Shown here in pieces: positions 37,943-41,076 of a DNA stretch of 41,076 nucleotides. The notes below the pieces were generated by a model, which worked only from the letters and a program-made list of their open reading frames with translations, was not told the DNA's origin and did not search any database. Numbering within the stretch: the first letter of the stretch is position 1; each line of letters opens with the position of its first letter. A program made the translations under genes and the position numbers. This stretch comes from Deltaproteobacteria bacterium (GTDB taxonomy: Bacteria; Desulfobacterota; Syntrophobacteria; BM002), in the NCBI GenBank assembly GCA_022340515.1, contig JAJDNT010000216.1, forward strand, positions 1 to 41,076. Direction: 5' to 3'.

Positions 37943-38377
37943 CTACTTATTAAAGAGGAGTTCTTTTGGTAATATCACCTGGGCTTGTGTATGAAATTGG
38001 AGTTCGGGAATTATCCATCCCTTTGGAGACTTGTAACAATCGAGATACATGAATAGTGGTCCCTTTTCATAAAAAAGTACCACGTACGTTCGAATAGTCG
38101 CTGAAGAAATCTGATAAGATTTTAACAATTCATAACCTATCATCTTTCCATAAATGGTTTCGACTTGAGTCATTCCGCCTCTCACATTCATTAATGAAGT
38201 TTTGTCATTTTCCAACGGTGAACCATTCATCCATATTTTGAAGGCTTCATCGAATCCAGTTCTTTTGTATGTTTCTAGTGCACTTGTTACTATCTTTGGA
38301 TAGTCTGAGGCATAAGAAGGGGTAGTAACATAAATGGCAATAAATAAAGAAAGAAAAATCCAGTTTAACATTTTCAT
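37943..38377 (-). CDS. Secreted hypothetical cassette protein, 144 aa
   Basis: The ATG at 38377 has GGAGGT six bases upstream; an earlier ATG at 38401 lies before that site and is rejected. Signal peptide (MLNWIFLSLFIAIYVTTPSYA). The mature part has GFDEAFKIWMNGSPLE, TIYGKMIGYELLKSYQISS, TYVVLFYEKGPLFMYLDCYKSPKGWIIPEL. The alternating strands after helices recall an NTF2-like fold, but I do not recognise a named family. attC sites lie on both sides (37874 and 38407). Confidence 0.7.
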   Translation of the reverse strand: MKMLNWIFLSLFIAIYVTTPSYASDYPKIVTSALETYKRTGFDEAFKIWMNGSPLENDKTSLMNVRGGMTQVETIYGKMIGYELLKSYQISSATIRTYVVLFYEKGPLFMYLDCYKSPKGWIIPELQFHTQAQVILPKELLFNK

Positions 38378-38406
38378 AGGTCTACCTCCTTTAAAAGTCA
38401 TGGTTC

Positions 38407-38467
38407 ATATAACCGCCGAGCTCAGCAGTCCGCCGTAGGCGAATCCGGCTACAGCGACTAGTTGAAT
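38407..38467 (-). other. attC site
   Basis: Right box GTTGAAT (38461-38467) matches GTTRRRY perfectly; left box ATATAAC (38407-38413) has one mismatch. Inner GCCGAGCTCAGCAGTCC and GGCTACAGCGAC; central GCCGTAGGC hairpin. It ends nine bases from the stop of the next gene. Confidence 0.75.
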
Positions 38468-38476
38468 GCCAGAAGA

Positions 38477-38872
38477 CTAATCTACATTAAAGCCAACCAC
38501 TTTGCCGTGAGAAAGACTCAAGCTTCCTAGAAGCTCATACTTATCACCATTGATATATATCTTCCACAAAAGCTCTCGCATACCAATTCTTCTTATGGTG
38601 CCAAGATATTCCAGCTTGTAACCTTTTGCTATTTTTGCTCCCCTTTGCAGTTTGATAGTATCGAAATAATATTCGTCCATGAACTCCTTGAAGGCTTTAT
38701 TCCCATGTTCAATAAATCGCTGGTAATCTCCATCTTTTACAGCCTCTAATTGCCAGATCATCAGCTTTTCAGCAGTCTCCCCTGCTTCATCCTGGGCAAG
38801 GCCAAAGTTTGCTGCCAGTAATAGCGCTAAAATTAAAATAGATCCTTTGAAGATAGAGTTTTTCCTTAACAT
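38477..38872 (-). CDS. Secreted NTF2-like cassette protein, 131 aa
   Basis: GAGGTG lies about seven bases before the ATG. Signal peptide (ILILALLLAANFGLA). The mature domain EKLMIWQLEAVKDGDYQRFIEHGNKAFKEF, then KGYKLEYLGTIRRIGMRELLWKIYI and ELLGSLSLSHGKVVGF has the helix-then-twisted-sheet layout of small periplasmic NTF2-like (DUF3887/DUF4019-type) proteins. Function unknown. It and the 37943-38377 product may share this fold. Confidence 0.7.
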   Translation of the reverse strand: MLRKNSIFKGSILILALLLAANFGLAQDEAGETAEKLMIWQLEAVKDGDYQRFIEHGNKAFKEFMDEYYFDTIKLQRGAKIAKGYKLEYLGTIRRIGMRELLWKIYINGDKYELLGSLSLSHGKVVGFNVD

Positions 38873-38912
38873 AAATTCACCTCATCGTTTATGGAGTATT
38901 TTAATCAAAACT

Positions 38913-38971
38913 ATCTAACGGCGGGTCTCAGCAGCCCATGGATGCTTCGACTTTGCTCGGAATCGACTAAA
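38913..38971 (-). other. attC site with degenerate right end
   Basis: Left box ATCTAAC (38913-38919) perfect, followed by GGCGGGTCTCAGCAGCCC, the L-type region. The right end reads TCGGAATCGACTAAA and overlaps the stop codon of the 38967-39581 gene; its box is poor. Confidence 0.6.
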
Positions 38972-39581
38972 AAAGAAAGGCAGTGATCATCGCCGCCGCT
39001 AAAATCATAAATGGTAGCGCAAACCATACTATCTTAAGAAATACTCGATTATCACTTACCTTGGGCCAGCCAGGTTCCATGAATCCGAAAATCACTCCTC
39101 TCCCCTCTTTCCATTCTAGATTCCAAAGAAGGCCGGCGGAAACATAGAGAACCGAAGAAGCAAATATATTTGGCAACCAGGTATCTGGATAACCGCCGTC
39201 TCTTAGTATGAGATAAACATCATAGGACCAACTGGCCGAGAACATCCAGATACAAACGGCCACATAGACCTTGGCGGCCTTAGCCTTTCCGCGGATAGCC
39301 AGATATAGGGTCCCAACAGCCCAGGGTGCAGTAGCGAATGTCAGTATAGACATGAATGATGCGTCGACATAATCCCAGGTGGGGTCACCAGTGTAAGGTG
39401 CGATGACAATTAACCCGACGGCGGCGAGTAAAAAGCTGGCAATTTTCCAGTCTTGCAGCAGGAATTGCCAATACCGCGACTGGAATAATTCGATGGTGCT
39501 TCGATGGCCAAACATGAGAAAGATTGCAGCCAGGCATGCAAGGCTCCAACTTAGGGTGTAAAAGATGAAGGATGTCGTCAT
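38967..39581 (-). CDS. Polytopic membrane cassette protein, 204 aa
   Basis: Six predicted helices (about 5-24, 44-64, 75-95, 104-120, 138-155 and 183-203). Conserved-looking loops FGHRSTIELFQSRYWQF, YTGDPTWDYVDASFMS and LEWKEGRGVIFGFMEPGWPK. No catalytic motif recognised and no family name. AAAGG abuts the ATG, so translation initiation is weak or uses the GGGAG 13 bases away. Confidence 0.7.
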   Translation of the reverse strand: MTTSFIFYTLSWSLACLAAIFLMFGHRSTIELFQSRYWQFLLQDWKIASFLLAAVGLIVIAPYTGDPTWDYVDASFMSILTFATAPWAVGTLYLAIRGKAKAAKVYVAVCIWMFSASWSYDVYLILRDGGYPDTWLPNIFASSVLYVSAGLLWNLEWKEGRGVIFGFMEPGWPKVSDNRVFLKIVWFALPFMILAAAMITAFLF

Positions 39582-39664
39582 CCTTTATTTATATCTCCCT
39601 GAATTCGATGCTTGACTTTGGAATCAAGTGGATTATCCAAAGCCTACTGAAGGAAAATGCCACT

Positions 39665-39715
39665 GTCATGACTTGTTATGCTGCTCATGGAGGCGGCAAG
39701 CAGCGAAGGTGGATC
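39665..39715 (-). other. Degenerate attC-like site
   Basis: Directly past the stop of the lipoprotein gene. CAAGCAGCGAAGGTGGATC resembles the right half of the other sites (CAGCGAGTGGTTAGATC). The left half (GTTATGCTGCTCATGG) and outer boxes are weak. Confidence 0.35.
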
Positions 39716-40120
39716 TCATCTTCCTACTGCCATGAAAGTAATATTCACTTTTTCTTCTGCAGTAAACTCCTGAATTGCTACAGATATCATGCCCTTCTTC
39801 TGTGGGATAGAAATAGCAGTTTGACGCCCCAGTTCGGATGTATGGGATATAAACTGTGGATCGTACTCATTTAAAGCATTGGCATAGAAGTCTACGACGT
39901 CTTCGAAGGCGTCGGTGGTAGTAAACTGCGCAAGACTTCCACGCACAAAACCACCAGGGCTGGATTGTTCCATGGACTCCCCTTCGGTTGCGTTAGGATA
40001 ACGAGGGATATCCTCCAGGGAGGGTCCGTCACCGCCAGAATTTCCGCAGCCCGTGGTAATACTTATCAGCAAGGCCAGAAAGATCATCATTGCGAGACTT
40101 ACGTGTATCCTGAAGTTCAT
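39716..40120 (-). CDS. Lipoprotein cassette protein, 134 aa
   Basis: GGAGA about eight bases before the ATG. Lipoprotein signal with lipobox SITTGCG (Cys near 25), followed by GNSGGDGPSLEDIPRYPNATEG, which recalls the start of periplasmic proteins that monitor pollutant-like hydrophobic patches. The folded part FEDVVDFYANALNEYDPQFIS, then ISIPQKKGMISVAIQEF and KVNITFMAVGR is a small alpha/beta unit. Function unknown. Part of the cassette array. Confidence 0.7.
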   Translation of the reverse strand: MNFRIHVSLAMMIFLALLISITTGCGNSGGDGPSLEDIPRYPNATEGESMEQSSPGGFVRGSLAQFTTTDAFEDVVDFYANALNEYDPQFISHTSELGRQTAISIPQKKGMISVAIQEFTAEEKVNITFMAVGR

Positions 40121-40148
40121 TGTCTATCTCCTTTCTGCCGGTGTGTTT

Positions 40149-40209
40149 GCCTAAAGGCGGGGCTAAGCGGTCCGCCGCAGGCGGATCCGACTGCAGCGAG
40201 TGATTAGAA
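40149..40209 (-). other. attC site
   Basis: Left box GCCTAAA (40149-40155) and right box ATTAGAA (40203-40209) each have one mismatch to consensus. Inner GGCGGGGCTAAGCGGTCC and CTGCAGCGAGTG; central TCCGCCGCAGGCGGATC hairpin, a sequence also present at about 25848-25864. Confidence 0.7.
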
Positions 40210-40325
40210 ACGTCTAAGAGGTCCTGAGGAGGTTCGGCACAACCTGTTTCATGAGGGATGTTACTTTCCCTAGCGATGAACATGTCATTCATGCATCGCT
40301 CAAAACAACGCCCGCAGATGGAAGC

Positions 40326-40496
40326 CTAGTCGCCGGGACGAAGTTGTGATAAAAACCGTTTGGCGAAATAAAAAGCCACCAGCCAAACGATAAAACCAAG
40401 AAAGGCTTTTACCGGCACAGACCCTATGCCAAATAAAGCATGCTGAACAAGCCACGCAAGGGCCGTTGCAATTATGGTAGCCATAAAAGTTGGCAT
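40326..40496 (-). CDS. Small two-helix membrane protein, 56 aa
   Basis: ATG at 40496 to TAG at 40326. Two hydrophobic helices (MATIIATALAWLVQHALFG and KAFLGFIVWLVAFYFA) separated by IGSVPV, basic tail KRFLSQLRPGD. The composition is clearly that of a real membrane peptide. No strong ribosome-binding site (GGGTA before the ATG). It lies between the attC sites at 40149 and 40563, as a cassette gene would; 117 bp separate its stop from the attC, in which no supported gene is seen. Confidence 0.65.
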   Translation of the reverse strand: MPTFMATIIATALAWLVQHALFGIGSVPVKAFLGFIVWLVAFYFAKRFLSQLRPGD

Positions 40497-40562
40497 TACC
40501 CGAAACCTATTATGCTAATGGCTTCAACGTGATTATATAGAACCGCTTTTTCCCAATACACT

Positions 40563-40637
40563 TTCTAACGACCGAGCTCAGCGGCCCTGAGCGAGCCGAG
40601 CAAGCCGAATTGGGCCGTCTGCAGGAAGTGGTTAATC
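40563..40637 (-). other. attC site
   Basis: Left box TTCTAAC (40563-40569) and right box GTTAATC (40631-40637), each with one mismatch. Inner GACCGAGCTCAGCGGCCC nearly identical to the site at 37874; CTGCAGGAAGTGG on the right. At 75 bp it is the longest of the array. It lies six bases beyond the stop of the next gene. Confidence 0.75.
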
Positions 40638-40642
40638 TTCTC

Positions 40643-40939
40643 TCACCTCAATTGAACCCCGCATTTGGCACAGAATTTTGGATTTATGGCTTTGCCAAGA
40701 TATTTATTACAAGATGGGCAGCGCCAATTAAAAAGGGAAAATATCAATACAGAAATGATTAGAGCAAAGGAAATGCCTAAAACAACGTTCGGCGACAGCC
40801 CGAAAATACCGGTTGGGTTGCCCTCAACTGAGAGAAAGGCAATAAATGCTAGTATAATTGGGCCTACCGCCATGATCTGACGTAATCGTCTCTTTTTGAA
40901 CTCGTCCATTATTTCTGTATTGGATCTGTTAAATTCCAT
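40643..40939 (-). CDS. Membrane protein with C-terminal zinc ribbon, 98 aa
   Basis: GAGGAGG lies five bases before the ATG. Cytoplasmic basic start (MDEFKKRRLRQIM), two helices (about 22-40 and 50-70), then a zinc ribbon WRCPSCNKYLGKAINPKFCAKCG with two CxxC knuckles. The same helix-helix-ribbon layout is seen in other orphan small proteins; function unknown. It is the rightmost complete gene of the array. Confidence 0.7.
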   Translation of the reverse strand: MEFNRSNTEIMDEFKKRRLRQIMAVGPIILAFIAFLSVEGNPTGIFGLSPNVVLGISFALIISVLIFSLFNWRCPSCNKYLGKAINPKFCAKCGVQLR

Positions 40940-41049
40940 GAATCCCTCCTCTCAAGGCACGAACAATAAACTTTGTCATAGCTCCGCCCACTGAGGGCGG
41001 GTGGGTCGTCCCTCTAACTTTTTGAATTTATATTGTTTTTGTTGCATCA

Positions 41050-41076
41050 ATGAGAACAAACCTCGCCAGCCGTCCA
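41050..41076 (+). CDS. Possible start of a PilN/GspL-like protein
   Basis: The last nine codons at the right edge read MRTNLASRP, similar to the INLATRP start of PilN-type type IV pilus or secretion proteins. No ribosome-binding site is visible and the fragment is very short, so this is a suggestion only. The stretch 40940-41049 also holds CTCTAAC (41012-41018), which could be another attC or attI box. Confidence 0.2.

Noticed and set aside
40029-40292. 87-codon minus-strand frame between the lipoprotein and the small membrane gene
   Set aside because: It reads through the attC site at 40149-40209 and into the start of the lipoprotein gene. A shorter gene ending at the attC cannot be excluded but has no support.

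Overview
The window reads like a chromosomal segment of a free-living anaerobic deltaproteobacterium (Desulfobacterota-like). This is inferred from the mix of sigma-54 enhancer-binding regulators, GAF/PilZ/GGDEF/SpoIIE signalling proteins, a DUF2318 metal/redox ABC module, a selenocysteine-containing DsbA-like protein and an integron cassette array. No rRNA, tRNA, CRISPR array or intact transposase was seen.

Layout. 1-0.9 kb: start of a secreted fibronectin-III protein and mostly non-coding DNA. 0.9-2.6 kb: long-chain acyl-CoA synthetase. 2.9-3.8 kb: two small cassette-type genes flanked by attC-like sites. 3.9-5.0 kb: a zinc-ribbon gene among strong minus-strand terminators and three copies of an unexplained 51-bp element. 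5.1-9.7 kb: DUF4405 membrane protein and a ZraS/ZraR-like two-component pair divergent from a ZraP-like periplasmic protein, with two sigma-54 promoters sharing paired palindromic enhancer sites. 9.75-13.6 kb: minus-strand operon with a Cys-rich secreted protein, DUF2318, an FtsX/MacB-type permease, an ATPase and a CcmH-like protein. 13.8-18.6 kb: nitroreductase and dispersed thiamine genes thiM, thiE and thiL, interrupted by a PilZ protein and an unknown gene on the other strand.

18.8-28.4 kb is a signalling block: hybrid histidine kinase with a solute-binding sensor, GAF/sigma-54 activator, GAF/SpoIIE phosphatase, a Lar-like zinc ribbon fused to DUF4388, and GAF/GGDEF. 28.6-31.8 kb codes envelope proteins: an outer-membrane barrel, the selenoprotein, a chalcone-isomerase-like protein and a YdjM-like membrane protein, plus a tiny ribbon-helix-helix gene. 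31.8-34.8 kb holds two sigma-54 promoters. Each is preceded by three 15-bp GCYAACTTAGTTRGC sites with nearly identical spacing. They drive small Cys-containing proteins and an FHA/nucleotide-cyclase protein. 34.9-36.7 kb: a SIMPL protein and a geranylgeranyl-reductase-like flavoprotein. 36.9-40.9 kb: an integron-type array of minus-strand orphan genes, most followed by an attC-like site, with no integrase gene in the window.

Most notable: (1) the UGA-interrupted DsbA-like gene with a SECIS-like hairpin; (2) the duplicated three-site enhancer/sigma-54 architecture; (3) the zra divergent control region; (4) the integrase-less cassette arrays; (5) the 51-bp element beside terminators.
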